DNA of 64,000 nt from Fodinisporobacter ferrooxydans (lineage in GTDB: Bacteria > Bacillota > Bacilli > Tumebacillales > MYW30-H2): positions 1,644,501-1,708,500 of the forward strand of contig NZ_CP089291.1 in NCBI RefSeq assembly GCF_022818495.1. Direction: 5' to 3'. The notes below the pieces were generated by a model. The model made no database searches. It was not told where the DNA came from and worked only from the letters and a program-made list of their open reading frames with translations. Shown here piece by piece: positions 39,329 through 48,916 of the stretch. A program made the translations under genes and the position numbers. The stretch's first letter is position 1; each line of letters opens with the position of its first letter.

Positions 39329-39456
39329 GAGTTGAGAAATCCTGCGAAGATCAGCCGACAATTTTGGTATACTGATTACAGAAGAGATGGATCGAATCAG
39401 TTTTGGGAAATGAAGCTGCATTCTGCATGATTTTTTGCAAGATTCATGTGGAACAT

Positions 39457-39464
39457 CATACAAT
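39457..39464 (+). promoter_or_regulatory. Possible sigma-E-type -10 box upstream of the M50 protease
   Basis: CATACAAT matches the -10 consensus of the mother-cell sigma factor E, 69 bases before the gene. No good -35 box is visible at the expected distance, so this is a weak call. Confidence 0.3.
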
Positions 39465-39532
39465 GAATATAAGTGTACAAGATTGACAATACGCGTTGTT
39501 GAAAAACATGGATGTACGTTGGGGGCGGATCG

Positions 39533-40567
39533 ATGAGTATATTGTATGGGTTATTGGGAATCAGTTTTCTTGTATTTGTCCATGAATTAGGACATTTCTT
39601 ATTTGCAAAATGGTCGGGAGTGCAAGTGGACGCGTTTGCCGTTGGTTTTGGTCCAGCCATTGTCAAGTTTCGTTTTGGGGAGACTGTGTATCGCCTGAAC
39701 TGGATTCCCTTGGGCGGATATGTACAGATGGCCGGTGAGTTTGGTGAAGATGGTTCGACCAGTGAGAATCCGCGATTGTTTTATAATCGTCCCATCTATG
39801 CCAGAATTGCCGTGATTGTAGCGGGTGTTTTGTTTAATGTGATTGCAGCTGTCCTCATGTTATCTGTGGCATATATCGGATACGGGCAACAGGCGGGTCC
39901 TGGACAACCGGCCAACCAGATCGTAATTAACAAAGTATTAGACGGGTCGCCGGCTGCCAAAAGCGGACTGCACAACGGGGATCATGTGGTAAGTATCAAT
40001 GGACAACCGATTACAAGCTATGACATGTTTACAAATATTCTGCAAAGCAGTCAAAGTGTGCAATTAGGTGTTGAACGTACAAATCAGCATTTGCAGATTT
40101 CCGTAACTCCTCAGGGACAAGGAAATCAGAAAAAAATCGGTGTGGAAATTACTGCGATTCAACAGGCGCCTTTCTTTGAAAATATCAAGCAGGCAATGAA
40201 ACAGACCTGGGGCATGATCGTCATGATCGTATCGGGATTAAAACAAATGATTACCGGTCATGTCTCGATGGCGGATGTCGCCGGTCCGGTGAAGATTATT
40301 CAAATTACCGGCCAGGCCTCGCAAGCGGGCTTTCCGAACCTGTTATTCTTCCTGTCCTTGCTTAGCGTCAATCTGGCAGTGTTGAACATATTGCCATTGC
40401 CGGCGCTGGATGGAGGACGTTTGGTCGTTTTGCTGATTGAAATGATTCGCGGCGGGAAACGTCTGCGAATGGAAGTAGAAGCAATGATTAACACGATCGG
40501 ATTTGCAGTTTTAATTCTATTAATGATTCTTGTCACCATCAAGGATGTAGGTTCTGTATTGCGATAA
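39533..40567 (+). CDS. M50 site-2 protease, RseP/RasP family (short form)
   Basis: 344 residues, shorter than the usual 420. The zinc motif HELGH is at residues 17-21 inside TM1, a single PDZ domain lies around 115-185 (KVLDGSPAAKSGLHNGDHVVSINGQPI), and the third ligand region is LPLPALDGGRL near 290. It cleaves membrane-embedded anti-sigma factors or signal peptides. The flanking genes differ from the usual dxr-rseP-proS setting, so this may be a paralogue with a special substrate. ATG 39533 follows GGGGG by 7 bases. Confidence 0.9.
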   Translation: MSILYGLLGISFLVFVHELGHFLFAKWSGVQVDAFAVGFGPAIVKFRFGETVYRLNWIPLGGYVQMAGEFGEDGSTSENPRLFYNRPIYARIAVIVAGVLFNVIAAVLMLSVAYIGYGQQAGPGQPANQIVINKVLDGSPAAKSGLHNGDHVVSINGQPITSYDMFTNILQSSQSVQLGVERTNQHLQISVTPQGQGNQKKIGVEITAIQQAPFFENIKQAMKQTWGMIVMIVSGLKQMITGHVSMADVAGPVKIIQITGQASQAGFPNLLFFLSLLSVNLAVLNILPLPALDGGRLVVLLIEMIRGGKRLRMEVEAMINTIGFAVLILLMILVTIKDVGSVLR

Positions 40568-40579
40568 CAAAAAAGAAAG

Positions 40580-40615
40580 CGGCGGGATCCTGCAGCTGTG
40601 CATCCTGCCGTTTTT
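40580..40615 (+). terminator. Terminator after the M50 protease gene
   Basis: CGGCGGGAT / ATCCTGCCG stem with one mismatch, then TTTTTCTT. Confidence 0.75.
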
Positions 40616-40751
40616 CTTGCTTCCAAGGGGCAATTCCATGCTATACTAGCTGTGAAATGACAGAAAACCAGAACTTCAGATGGAAATGAAGTTATAAAGA
40701 CCGAAAGAAACCTGTACAGCTCAAAGAGAAAGGAAAAGGGGTGAGAACTGT

Positions 40752-41681
40752 TTGCAGCAGAAAAAATGTCCGGTTCCACCCATATTGATCATGGCAGTAG
40801 GGGTAATTGCCGTTTCTTTTTCTGCCATCTTTATTAAATGGTCAAATGCACCGGCATCGATCTTGGGAATGTATCGATTGTTTTTCACGGTTGTGATCAT
40901 GTCACCTCTATTAATTCCGCGGATGCAGGAGATTCGTCGATTGTCCCGAAAAGACTGGGGGATATTGACTGTTTCCGGCTTATTTTTAGGTTTGCACTTT
41001 CTTTTTTGGATTGGATCCTTAAAGTTTACAACGGTAGCGAGTTCGATGATTCTGACTACACTGGAACCTATTTTTGTGATGGTCGGAGCCTATGTTTTAT
41101 TTAAGGAGCGGACAAATGTACTTGCTCTTGTCAGTATGCTGATAGCAATGGGAGGAACGGTTTGTATCGCGTGGGGGGATTTTGGCGGAACCGGCCATGC
41201 CTTAAAAGGGGATATGTATTCGATCATCGGGACAATAGCCGTATCTGTGTATATGTTGGCAGGGCAAAATTTGCGCAATCGAATGTCATCTTTTGTATAC
41301 AATATTCTTGTTTTTTTTGTTGCTTCAATCGTGTTCGCCGTGTATAACATATTTGCCGGATACTCTTTTGTGCAATATCCGGGGAAAGAGTGGGGAATCT
41401 TTGTTCTGTTGGCGATTGTGCCGACGATATTCGGCCATGCATTATTTAATTGGCTGTTAAAGTATGTGAATGCAACGACGATATCGATGAGCATTCTGGG
41501 TGAACCGGTCGGAGCCATTGCCCTCTCCGTGCTATTGCTGAATGATACGGTTACACCCTCCCAATGGATCGGGGGATGCATGGCGATTCTCGGCGTCTGG
41601 CTGTTTTTGCGCACGAACCAAGGATCGCACCAACAAACCCCCGCAGCTTCTTTGGATCATGTGATTCACCCAAATTCGTGA
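40752..41681 (+). CDS. EamA/DMT-family transporter
   Basis: 309 residues with ten likely spans and two EamA repeats; the second shows NWLLKYVNATTISMSILGEPVGAIALSVLLLND. The N-terminal IAVSFSAIFIKWSNAPASILGMYR pattern is common in family members annotated as drug/metabolite exporters. TTG 40752 follows GGGGTGA by about 9 bases. It is a single gene, convergent with the mini-CDF gene. Substrate unknown; it is unrelated in detail to the EamA protein at 24904. Confidence 0.9.
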   Translation: MQQKKCPVPPILIMAVGVIAVSFSAIFIKWSNAPASILGMYRLFFTVVIMSPLLIPRMQEIRRLSRKDWGILTVSGLFLGLHFLFWIGSLKFTTVASSMILTTLEPIFVMVGAYVLFKERTNVLALVSMLIAMGGTVCIAWGDFGGTGHALKGDMYSIIGTIAVSVYMLAGQNLRNRMSSFVYNILVFFVASIVFAVYNIFAGYSFVQYPGKEWGIFVLLAIVPTIFGHALFNWLLKYVNATTISMSILGEPVGAIALSVLLLNDTVTPSQWIGGCMAILGVWLFLRTNQGSHQQTPAASLDHVIHPNS

Positions 41682-41720
41682 AATGCCTGCATTTCTCTAA
41701 AGCACCAAGCGGCTGTATTC

Positions 41721-42323
41721 CTATTCATTTTGGGCTTGATGGCTTTGGGTTGTGAGGGTCTTGAGCAGCAGAGACCAGCCATTGCTCATGAGATAGATGC
41801 TCACACCCACGGCAACCAAAGAATCCAGCCGATTAAATCCTGTCAGTGCTACAAATGCGGAACTGACGATCACGCCAATCGATGAAATCATGTCGCCGAG
41901 CACATGGAATGTTACGGCCCGAATGTTATCATCATGGTTGCCGTGTGTCAGTCTTTGCAGGATGAGCAAGTTTAGGATGAGACATATCACTGCTACCAGC
42001 AATGTCTGTTTGGCAATAATGACTTGCGGATGTACCAAGAGCGGTATGGTTTCCCAAGCGATCATACAACTGGTGGCGATCAACAGAACTGCATTGAATA
42101 ACGTACAGACGGTTTTTAAAAAGGGGATGCGCGACCCGCTGATAACCGCCAGCCAAGCCAGCAGGACGGCAAATCCATCCAGGAAAATATGGGCGGCGTC
42201 TGCAGATAATGCAAGGCTGTGGGTATATTGTCCACCAACATATTCAAAGTATGCCAAAGCACCCGTGATCAAAAAAGCGATAAAGAGCTGGAAACTCATT
42301 TGTCTGGTTGTATGCAGATGCAT
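41721..42323 (-). CDS. Mini-CDF cation transporter lacking the cytoplasmic domain
   Basis: 200 residues, about 100 fewer than standard CDF proteins. Both metal-site motifs are present: HIFLDG in TM2 (HxxxD) and HVLGDMISS in TM5 (HxxxD), which suggests the transport core is intact. Six spans fill the whole length and it ends just after TM6 with LTTQSHQAQNE, so the C-terminal regulatory domain is missing. The stop is natural, with no sign of a frameshift downstream. ATG 42323 follows GGAG by 9 bases. Zn or another divalent metal is the likely substrate. Confidence 0.85.
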   Translation of the reverse strand: MHLHTTRQMSFQLFIAFLITGALAYFEYVGGQYTHSLALSADAAHIFLDGFAVLLAWLAVISGSRIPFLKTVCTLFNAVLLIATSCMIAWETIPLLVHPQVIIAKQTLLVAVICLILNLLILQRLTHGNHDDNIRAVTFHVLGDMISSIGVIVSSAFVALTGFNRLDSLVAVGVSIYLMSNGWSLLLKTLTTQSHQAQNE

Positions 42324-42433
42324 GCCGATCGACTCCTTGTCTTTCCAAAGGCGTACAGGAGAGAGCCTGTCTAATTCATCTTATGAAGCAGATCGAATCG
42401 TCATGACTTGGACTGCCACACGTTTCCGCCAGG

Positions 42434-42910
42434 CTATAAGCGGCTATAGACATCGCGCAACAAATCCAGCGGCGCAAAGCGATCCTGCACCAATTGTTCC
42501 ACCGTCTTCGATATGGCAAGCAATACATGACGAACATCTTGTTCCGGATATCGCCACGAGCTTTCCTGCCATAAATCAATATCGTCGATCACCAGAGAAC
42601 GGTTCGTTACGAGTATGGATACATCATAATCGACAAATTGAATGGTCTGCCCGGTCATCCAATAGGGTGTACTAAAATGGATCGATATTTGTTCTTCCGG
42701 CGTTCTCGAATACCAGACATTAAAATACTGGTGATTGGGAATATAGGCAAGCCTATGAATGCTTTCTGACAGTTTATGCCCGCTCGCGCTATAAATAGGC
42801 GTTCGTTTGGGTGTTTCACAGATCAGAAATGTATCATGATGTATCACAACATCCGTTGCATGTTGCCAGACAATGGTGTTCGGATACTTTTTTTTCGCAA
42901 TTTGATACAT
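42434..42910 (-). CDS. DUF402-like protein (YgaC-type)
   Basis: 158 residues. The central YWMTGQTIQFVDYDVSILVT, followed by NRSLVIDDIDLWQESS, fits the DUF402 core, in which acidic residues bind a divalent metal; some members hydrolyse nucleoside di- or triphosphates. The C-terminal helix VEQLVQDRFAPLDLL also fits. ATG 42910 has GAGGAG 7 bases upstream. It is divergent from recU with an 88-base gap, so the two promoters must lie there. The activity is a family-level inference. Confidence 0.7.
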   Translation of the reverse strand: MYQIAKKKYPNTIVWQHATDVVIHHDTFLICETPKRTPIYSASGHKLSESIHRLAYIPNHQYFNVWYSRTPEEQISIHFSTPYWMTGQTIQFVDYDVSILVTNRSLVIDDIDLWQESSWRYPEQDVRHVLLAISKTVEQLVQDRFAPLDLLRDVYSRL

Positions 42911-42998
42911 AGAGGAACTCCTCTCCCTTGTTCCATTCATCTTTACTATAAACGATTTCCTGGACGAGGGGAACTCTAATGAACGGAAGGGATTTCAG

Positions 42999-43655
42999 AT
43001 GATACGATACCCGGCAGGAACCAAGCCGAAGCGTGTGCAAAGCATTCCCGGCCAACTGGCGTCATCTCGCCCGTATTCCAGTGTCGGGCGTGGTATGACG
43101 CTTGAAAAAGATATCAATGAAACAAACCAGTATTACAATGAAACATTGCGGGCACTGGTATTTAAAAAACCTACTCCTGTGAATATCGTGCATGTGGAGT
43201 ATCCCCAACGTTCCGCAGCAGTGATTCGTGAAGCATATTTTCAAAAAGCTTCCACCGTCGACTATTCCGGAGTATATCAAGGTAAAGCTCTTGAATTTGA
43301 AGCAAAGGAAACACGCTCGAAAACGAATTTCCCGCTGGACAATTTCCATGCACATCAAATTGAACATTTGCGCAAAGCGCTGTATCATGGTGCAATCGCG
43401 TTTGTTATTGTTCGCTTTACATCATTAGAGAAAACGTATTGGCTGGATGCCTGTCATGTGATCGAGCATTATAGGAAACAGGCGGAAGGCGGTAGAAAGT
43501 CGATACCATTGTCTTGTTTCCAAAAGAAAGGATACGAAATTCCGATCAGTTATGGCGCAAGTGTGGATTATCTGCAAGTGATCGATCAGTTGCTATTTTC
43601 ATCTGAAACTATTGAAACTATTGAAACTGTGATAGAAAATCATAGACATATATAG
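42999..43655 (+). CDS. recU: Holliday junction resolvase RecU
   Basis: 218 residues. RecU resolves four-way DNA junctions during recombination and chromosome segregation. Typical regions are the basic N-terminal arm, GRGMTLEKDINETNQYY, the catalytic VDYSGVYQGKALEFEAKET (Asp, Glu and Lys of the nuclease site) and NFPLDNFHAHQIEHL. ATG 42999 follows GGAAGGG. In most Bacillales recU precedes a penicillin-binding protein gene; here a UPF0182 gene follows after 20 bases, so the context differs. Confidence 0.95.
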   Translation: MIRYPAGTKPKRVQSIPGQLASSRPYSSVGRGMTLEKDINETNQYYNETLRALVFKKPTPVNIVHVEYPQRSAAVIREAYFQKASTVDYSGVYQGKALEFEAKETRSKTNFPLDNFHAHQIEHLRKALYHGAIAFVIVRFTSLEKTYWLDACHVIEHYRKQAEGGRKSIPLSCFQKKGYEIPISYGASVDYLQVIDQLLFSSETIETIETVIENHRHI

Positions 43656-43675
43656 ATGAAGAAAAGGAGATCATT

Positions 43676-46408
43676 ATGGGAATTTTTCGAAACAAGCAGC
43701 AAGGCAGAAGCGGGAATTGGCTTCGCTGGATGGCCGGCATCGTCGTTGTATGTATTGTATTGCTGACTGCATGCATTCGCTTGATTACGGAATATGAGTG
43801 GCAAGCAAGTGTTCATTATGCAGAGGTATACATTACGCGTATTGCTGCAAGCATAGGAATTGAAGTGATTGGATTTCTTTTGTATGCAGTCGTATTGTTC
43901 GGGACGTTTTTTATCATCCGCAGAAACCTCATAAAATCGGGAAATCACGTGTTTGGAAATCCGATTCTCTCGAAGATGTACTGGATCGTAGGGGCACTTT
44001 TTACGTTGTTTATCGCGGGGATTGGGGGAGGCAGTCTATCTTCCATCGGTTGGCGGGAAGCATTGCTGTTTTTTGATCATGTGCCATTTGCCGCGAGCGA
44101 TCCTGTATTTCATAAAAATATCGCCTTCTATGTATTTGAATTGCCGGTTTACGAGATTGTCTTGCATGCATGTATGGTGCTTGTATTTTTAGCGGGAATC
44201 ATGGCTCCAGCCGCGTATTTTATATTTGCACCGCTGAAGAAAGAAATCCTGATGGATCGTAAAGCGAGAAGGCATGTTGCGGCAATCTGGGCGTTATTTT
44301 TAATTTTATGGGGTATCGGTTATTACTTGAATCGTTATGACCTGTTGTACGATGATTCAGGAGTTGTGTATGGCGCCGGATATACGCAAATCCACGTACA
44401 ATTGCCGTATGATGTAGCTGCAATGGTGATAAGTATCGTGGGAGCGGCATTGTTGTATGCAGGAGTTTTGCGAGGAAAATTAAAATGGGCTGCCACAGGG
44501 CCGCTTGCCCTTGTGGCCTTGATGATCGTCGGGGGAATTGTTCAACTTTGGGTGCAGAAAGTGAATGTCGGCGGAAATGAAGTCGCTTATGAGACGCCAT
44601 ACTTGAAACGGAATATTGAAGCGACGCGGGCAGCTTTTGGAATTGATGCAAAGCATGTAGCCGATCAGCAAATGGATCCCACCGGCACAATTACCGGGAA
44701 AGAAATTGCCCGGAATGCGGATACGATCAAGAATATCCGAATCAACGATGTGCGGGAAGTCGGCGAAGTATTGAATCAGTTGCAAGGATTGAAGCCGTAC
44801 TACCATTTTAACGATGTGGATGTAGATCGGTACCAGGGGCAAGAAGTGTATATCAGCGCACGCTCTTTGCAGCCGGAAAAACTGCCGCAGCGGGCACAAA
44901 CGTGGTTAAATCAAACATTGGTCTATACACATGGATACGGGGCAGTCGTAAGCCCGGTCAACCAAGTGACAGCAGATGGACTGCCGGAATTTTTGGCTAA
45001 AGACATGCCTCAAGCGGGTACATTTGGGATTCGCCGACCTGAAATTTATTTTGACGAATCCACCGCAAAACCTGTTATTGTCGATGCAACACTGCCTGAA
45101 TTTAATTATCCGAACGGCGATACGGATATCACGAGCCGATATTCAGGGAAAGCAGGTATTTCTCTCGGCGGATGGAATCGATTGCTCTTCGCATGGCGGC
45201 AGGAAAGTTTGAAACTGCTGACAAGTCCGCAAATTTCCGCCAATAGCAAAATTCTTTTTCATCGCAATATTTATGAGCGGTTGCAGGAAATTGCGCCATT
45301 TTTGCAGTTTGATCAGGATGCGTATCTGGTCAAACGGGATAACGGACATCTGGTCTGGATTGTCGATGCATATACGACATCGTCCAGATATCCCTATAGC
45401 GAAGGCACTACGTTTAACGGTCAAACGATCAACTATATCAGAAACTCTGTAAAAGCGGTTGTCGATGCGTATGACGGAACGGTGCAATTGTATCGGGTCG
45501 ATCCCAATGATCCGATCGCTGCCAGTTATGCGAAGATTTTCCCAAACTTGTTTGCAAAGGTGATACCGGATGATATCAAAGCACATTTTCGATATCCGGA
45601 ACATTTATTCTCCGTACAGGCAAATACACTGTTGACATATCATGTCAATGATCCGCAATCCTTTTACAATCGGGATGATGTCTGGTCTGTAGCAAATGAA
45701 GTATTTAATGGAAAGCCCATACCGATTCAACCTCTCTATCAAATGATGAAGCTGCCGCAGCAAAATCAATCGGAGTTTGTCCTTACATTGCCGATCACTC
45801 CGCAGCATAAAGACAACTTGGTAGCGTGGATGGTCGCAAGAAACGACGGTGACAATTACGGGAGGCTTGAGCTGTATGAATTTCCGCGGGGGAAGTTAAT
45901 TTATGGACCTTTGCAGGTGGAAAGCCGAATTGATCAAGAGCCTTCTGTCAGTCAGCAACTGACATTATGGAATCAACAGGGGAGCCATGTCATCCGAGGA
46001 AACCTGCTGCCGATATTTATTGACAAAGGGTTGCTCTATGTAGAGCCGATCTATATACAGGCAGATCGGGCCGGCGCATTGCCGCAGGTAAAACGGGTGA
46101 TTGTGGTATACCAGGATAAAATCGTAATGGAAGATTCCATTGCTGCTGCCTTCGAAAAATTATTCGGTACTGGTCAATCTTCCGGAAATGCAGTTAGCCA
46201 AAGGGATTTGGGGCAAGGAAAACCATCGCCTGCGGGACAAAGTCAAACACCAGGTTCAGGAACGGATCAGAAGCAATTGGCAGATCAGGCATATCAAATT
46301 CTCCAGCAGTACCAGCAAGCAACAGCCAAAGGAGATTTTGAGGCCGCTGGAAAAGCGTTAAAGCAATTGCAAGATGTTTTGAAACAGCTAAAAGGAACGA
46401 TTCAGTAA
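43676..46408 (+). CDS. UPF0182 family membrane protein
   Basis: 910 residues. Seven likely N-terminal spans (first about 300 residues) are followed by a large soluble part with the family pattern ETPYLKRNIEATRAAFGI and VFELPVYEIVLHA. The C-terminus is a Gln-rich region (QILQQYQQATAKGDFEAAGKALKQL) that looks helical. Function unknown in all members. AAAGGAG precedes ATG 43676. It shares a transcript with recU, judging from the 20-base gap. A role in the envelope is plausible but not shown. Confidence 0.92.
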   Translation: MGIFRNKQQGRSGNWLRWMAGIVVVCIVLLTACIRLITEYEWQASVHYAEVYITRIAASIGIEVIGFLLYAVVLFGTFFIIRRNLIKSGNHVFGNPILSKMYWIVGALFTLFIAGIGGGSLSSIGWREALLFFDHVPFAASDPVFHKNIAFYVFELPVYEIVLHACMVLVFLAGIMAPAAYFIFAPLKKEILMDRKARRHVAAIWALFLILWGIGYYLNRYDLLYDDSGVVYGAGYTQIHVQLPYDVAAMVISIVGAALLYAGVLRGKLKWAATGPLALVALMIVGGIVQLWVQKVNVGGNEVAYETPYLKRNIEATRAAFGIDAKHVADQQMDPTGTITGKEIARNADTIKNIRINDVREVGEVLNQLQGLKPYYHFNDVDVDRYQGQEVYISARSLQPEKLPQRAQTWLNQTLVYTHGYGAVVSPVNQVTADGLPEFLAKDMPQAGTFGIRRPEIYFDESTAKPVIVDATLPEFNYPNGDTDITSRYSGKAGISLGGWNRLLFAWRQESLKLLTSPQISANSKILFHRNIYERLQEIAPFLQFDQDAYLVKRDNGHLVWIVDAYTTSSRYPYSEGTTFNGQTINYIRNSVKAVVDAYDGTVQLYRVDPNDPIAASYAKIFPNLFAKVIPDDIKAHFRYPEHLFSVQANTLLTYHVNDPQSFYNRDDVWSVANEVFNGKPIPIQPLYQMMKLPQQNQSEFVLTLPITPQHKDNLVAWMVARNDGDNYGRLELYEFPRGKLIYGPLQVESRIDQEPSVSQQLTLWNQQGSHVIRGNLLPIFIDKGLLYVEPIYIQADRAGALPQVKRVIVVYQDKIVMEDSIAAAFEKLFGTGQSSGNAVSQRDLGQGKPSPAGQSQTPGSGTDQKQLADQAYQILQQYQQATAKGDFEAAGKALKQLQDVLKQLKGTIQ

Positions 46409-46440
46409 ACGGATCGAACGTGAACATGATCATGCAAATG

Positions 46441-46486
46441 GTGGTCGAATTGCCGCGATGGGGAAGTCCTGCGGCGATACGGCCAC
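46441..46486. other. GC-rich imperfect hairpin between convergent genes
   Basis: GTGGTCG / CGGCCAC and GCCGC / GCGGC form an imperfect stem in the gap after the UPF0182 gene. No T tract follows on either strand, so termination is uncertain. Confidence 0.4.
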
Positions 46487-46544
46487 CGTAATTGTTTGCA
46501 GTTTGTTTTGTTCGCACATTGTTTTCCTTCAATTGCCGTTTTGC

Positions 46545-47027
46545 TCATGCTCCGCTATGTGCAATTCGACTGGCCGCTGCAGCCGCCAAAGCGCCGACGA
46601 TATCGTCGAGAAATGTATTGATTTTTCCAGTTGATTTATCATTTAATTGATGCAGAATTCCATATTTTAATTTATCGATATATCCGTAATTTGTGAGCCC
46701 AATCGTTCCATAAATGTTTAAAATAGAAAGGGCGAGTGTTTCGTCGACTCCATATAACCCTTCATCTACCTCGATAATTTGTTGCAACGGCTGTTCAAGC
46801 AAATGTTTCTCCGCTAATATATCCAATTGAATGCCTGTCAGAACAGCCAATTGCACTTCATGTTTTTTTAAAACATGAGTTACATTTTCCAAACAGCGAT
46901 CAATTGTTAGGCCGGGAACGTAGTCTTTTTGCAGAAATAGCACCAATTCTGCAATATCGCTCAGCTCCACACCGCGGTCTTTGATTGCTTGCTTTGTGAT
47001 TTCGTGAAGATCGCCATATTTTTGCAT
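46545..47027 (-). CDS. PgpA-like phosphatidylglycerophosphatase A family protein (YutG type)
   Basis: 160 residues. The pattern IIEVDEGLYGVDETLALSILNIYGTIGLTNYGY, then the end FLDDIVGALAAAAASRIAH, is that of the Firmicutes YutG branch of PF04608. It lacks strong membrane spans, unlike E. coli PgpA. The Asp-rich last helix (FLDDIVGA) carries the presumed metal site. ATG 47027 has GGAGG 8 bases upstream. The protein may dephosphorylate PGP, but the branch is not well tested. It is downstream of the MFS gene by 68 bases on the same strand. Confidence 0.85.
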   Translation of the reverse strand: MQKYGDLHEITKQAIKDRGVELSDIAELVLFLQKDYVPGLTIDRCLENVTHVLKKHEVQLAVLTGIQLDILAEKHLLEQPLQQIIEVDEGLYGVDETLALSILNIYGTIGLTNYGYIDKLKYGILHQLNDKSTGKINTFLDDIVGALAAAAASRIAHSGA

Positions 47028-47095
47028 CGCCATATCCTCCACCTCACAATAGGATCTTTCTATTATACGTTTCAAAATTGCCTATTGAACCCGTT

Positions 47096-48385
47096 TTACC
47101 GAATTTTATTGCGAAACGTCCAAACTCTCCGTTCTTTCAAATGGCTGAATGCATCTGCTTGTTGCTTTTTTTCACTCTGACTTTTTTCCGGATGAATGAA
47201 GATCATGCATAATAAGCCGCCAGCGGCAGCCAGTGCAGCAACGCTGATAAACATAAGGGCTGTGGATAGATCCATCAACCAACTGAAAATCGGCGGTCCA
47301 AATGCTACACCCAAGAAACGTACACTGCCGTATAGCGATGTTACAATCCCCCGTTCTTGTGATGACACGGCGCTTGTGATCAGCATATTCAAACAGGGAA
47401 GTGCTAAACCGGTGCCAATTCCGCTAATTGCAAGTAAGCCAATACGAATATATGTATTGGAAAAAAAAGCGTTGCAAACCAGGGAACCGCCAAGCAAAAA
47501 TAAACCTGTGGCAATCAGCCATTTCATCAATACCACGTTCTTTTTGATGACAGCACCAGTAATATAGGAAGTCGTGCACATCGCTCCAAGCGGAATTGCC
47601 AAAATCAGTCCTTTTAAAATCCCGTCTATATGATATTGACTTTCCAATACTTCAGAAAGAAAAAACAATACGCCAAATAATGTAAAAAGTGCGATTACGC
47701 CACATGCATATGCAGAGAATAGCCAACGGCCTTCCCGCTTCAAGATCTCTTTCACGTTTTTAACGTACGTTCCAAATGGCAGCGGCTCTCGTTTCTGATC
47801 CGGTTCTTTTACCAAAAACCATAATGCCAAAGCTGCCGCAACACAAAACACGGGAAATGCAAAAAAAGCGGCATACCATACGATGAAGCCCAATAAGGAT
47901 CCGATAATTGGGCTGAGAACTTTTCCGAATCCATTTGACGCTTCATTAATCCCCAATATTTTACTCCGGCTGCTTCCTTTAAAAAGATCTCCAATCAAGG
48001 CCATCGTAATGGGAGCCGTACCGGCAGCACCAAGTCCTTGAATGACACGCCCGACCATGATCATGAAATACGGATGTTTTAAAAAACCTGCTGCAAAACC
48101 GGCGATTAAACCGCCGATGCCATATAAAAAAAGGCTGGGAATAATGATTTTTTTTCTGCCGAATCGATCGGATAAAAAACCGCTCAACGGTATGATAATT
48201 CCTGCAGGAACCGAAAAAAGACTAATCACAAGTGATGTTTGAAATTTGCTGACATGCAATGCTTTTTGCATATCCTGCAATACTGGAATTAACATGGAAT
48301 TTCCAAGTACCATGATCAATGGTATGGAACTTAAAACAATAATCTGCGACCATGGCAAGGATTGTTTTTCAGCGCCAGATGACAT
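47096..48385 (-). CDS. MFS transporter, 12-TM DHA1-type
   Basis: 429 residues with twelve spans. The loop 2-3 motif is GFLSDRFGRKKI and motif C-like GPIIGS appears as SPIIGSLLGF, typical of drug:H+ antiporters of the Bmr/Tet class. The C-terminal tail is highly polar (HPEKSQSEKKQQADAFSH). ATG 48385 follows GGAG by 7 bases. It probably exports a drug or metabolite; the substrate cannot be named. The PgpA-like gene follows on the same strand. Confidence 0.9.
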   Translation of the reverse strand: MSSGAEKQSLPWSQIIVLSSIPLIMVLGNSMLIPVLQDMQKALHVSKFQTSLVISLFSVPAGIIIPLSGFLSDRFGRKKIIIPSLFLYGIGGLIAGFAAGFLKHPYFMIMVGRVIQGLGAAGTAPITMALIGDLFKGSSRSKILGINEASNGFGKVLSPIIGSLLGFIVWYAAFFAFPVFCVAAALALWFLVKEPDQKREPLPFGTYVKNVKEILKREGRWLFSAYACGVIALFTLFGVLFFLSEVLESQYHIDGILKGLILAIPLGAMCTTSYITGAVIKKNVVLMKWLIATGLFLLGGSLVCNAFFSNTYIRIGLLAISGIGTGLALPCLNMLITSAVSSQERGIVTSLYGSVRFLGVAFGPPIFSWLMDLSTALMFISVAALAAAGGLLCMIFIHPEKSQSEKKQQADAFSHLKERRVWTFRNKIR

Positions 48386-48575
48386 GCTTCCACTCCTTAG
48401 GCGATCATGTTTACTCTGCGATCATATTTATTCTTAAGATGAGCTGCCGGCAGCAGTCTCATGCATGTTCCGACATTACGAAGTATTGGTCGTATGTGCA
48501 AGATATGTCGCGAGTAAATATCCTTTCATAAGGAAATCGTATGGATAGTGGTGTAAAACGTAAGGGGGGCTGAAG

Positions 48576-48863
48576 ATGAAGAAACACGCCGATCAAAACT
48601 TTTCACAGCAAAATGCTGATACAAATCAACTTCCATTACAAGAAAAACAGGCACCGTGGCGGAATACACCACTGGACTATTGGAGTACAGATATTGATCC
48701 GGCTATTCTGTCCGGGGACCAATGGGTGGATGATCAAAGGGATCCCGGATTCCAGCGCAGGGAAAATCAGGCGCTTGCAGACGGGGATACGTCTATGTTA
48801 ATGGCCCCGTTCATGCACCCGGTACATGATGTCACATACGGGATTGAAGAGCGGGAATCATAA
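48576..48863 (+). CDS. DUF3905-like small protein
   Basis: 95 residues without membrane segments. The core TPLDYWSTDIDPAILSGDQW, then VDDQRDPGF, and the end FMHPVHDVTYG resemble DUF3905 proteins that are restricted to spore formers; this is from memory of the family. The RBS is AAGGGGGG before ATG 48576. A strong terminator follows directly, so it is a single-gene unit. A sporulation role is inferred from the family's distribution only. Confidence 0.7.
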   Translation: MKKHADQNFSQQNADTNQLPLQEKQAPWRNTPLDYWSTDIDPAILSGDQWVDDQRDPGFQRRENQALADGDTSMLMAPFMHPVHDVTYGIEERES

Positions 48864-48867
48864 AGTG

Positions 48868-48912
48868 AAACCGGCGTGTAAACCGGATTTTCTGTTTACA
48901 CGCCGGTTTTTT
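48868..48912. terminator. Bidirectional terminator between DUF3905-like gene and MFS gene
   Basis: Perfect stem AAACCGGCGTGTAAA / TTTACACGCCGGTTT with a 12-base loop, T tract on the plus side and A-rich flank giving some U on the minus side. It serves the convergent genes. Confidence 0.9.
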
Positions 48913-48916
48913 CTGT

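Noticed and set aside
41797-42675. 292-codon plus-strand frame across the mini-CDF and DUF402-like genes
   Set aside because: It is antisense to two genes with recognisable motifs and RBSs, and its own translation has no domain.
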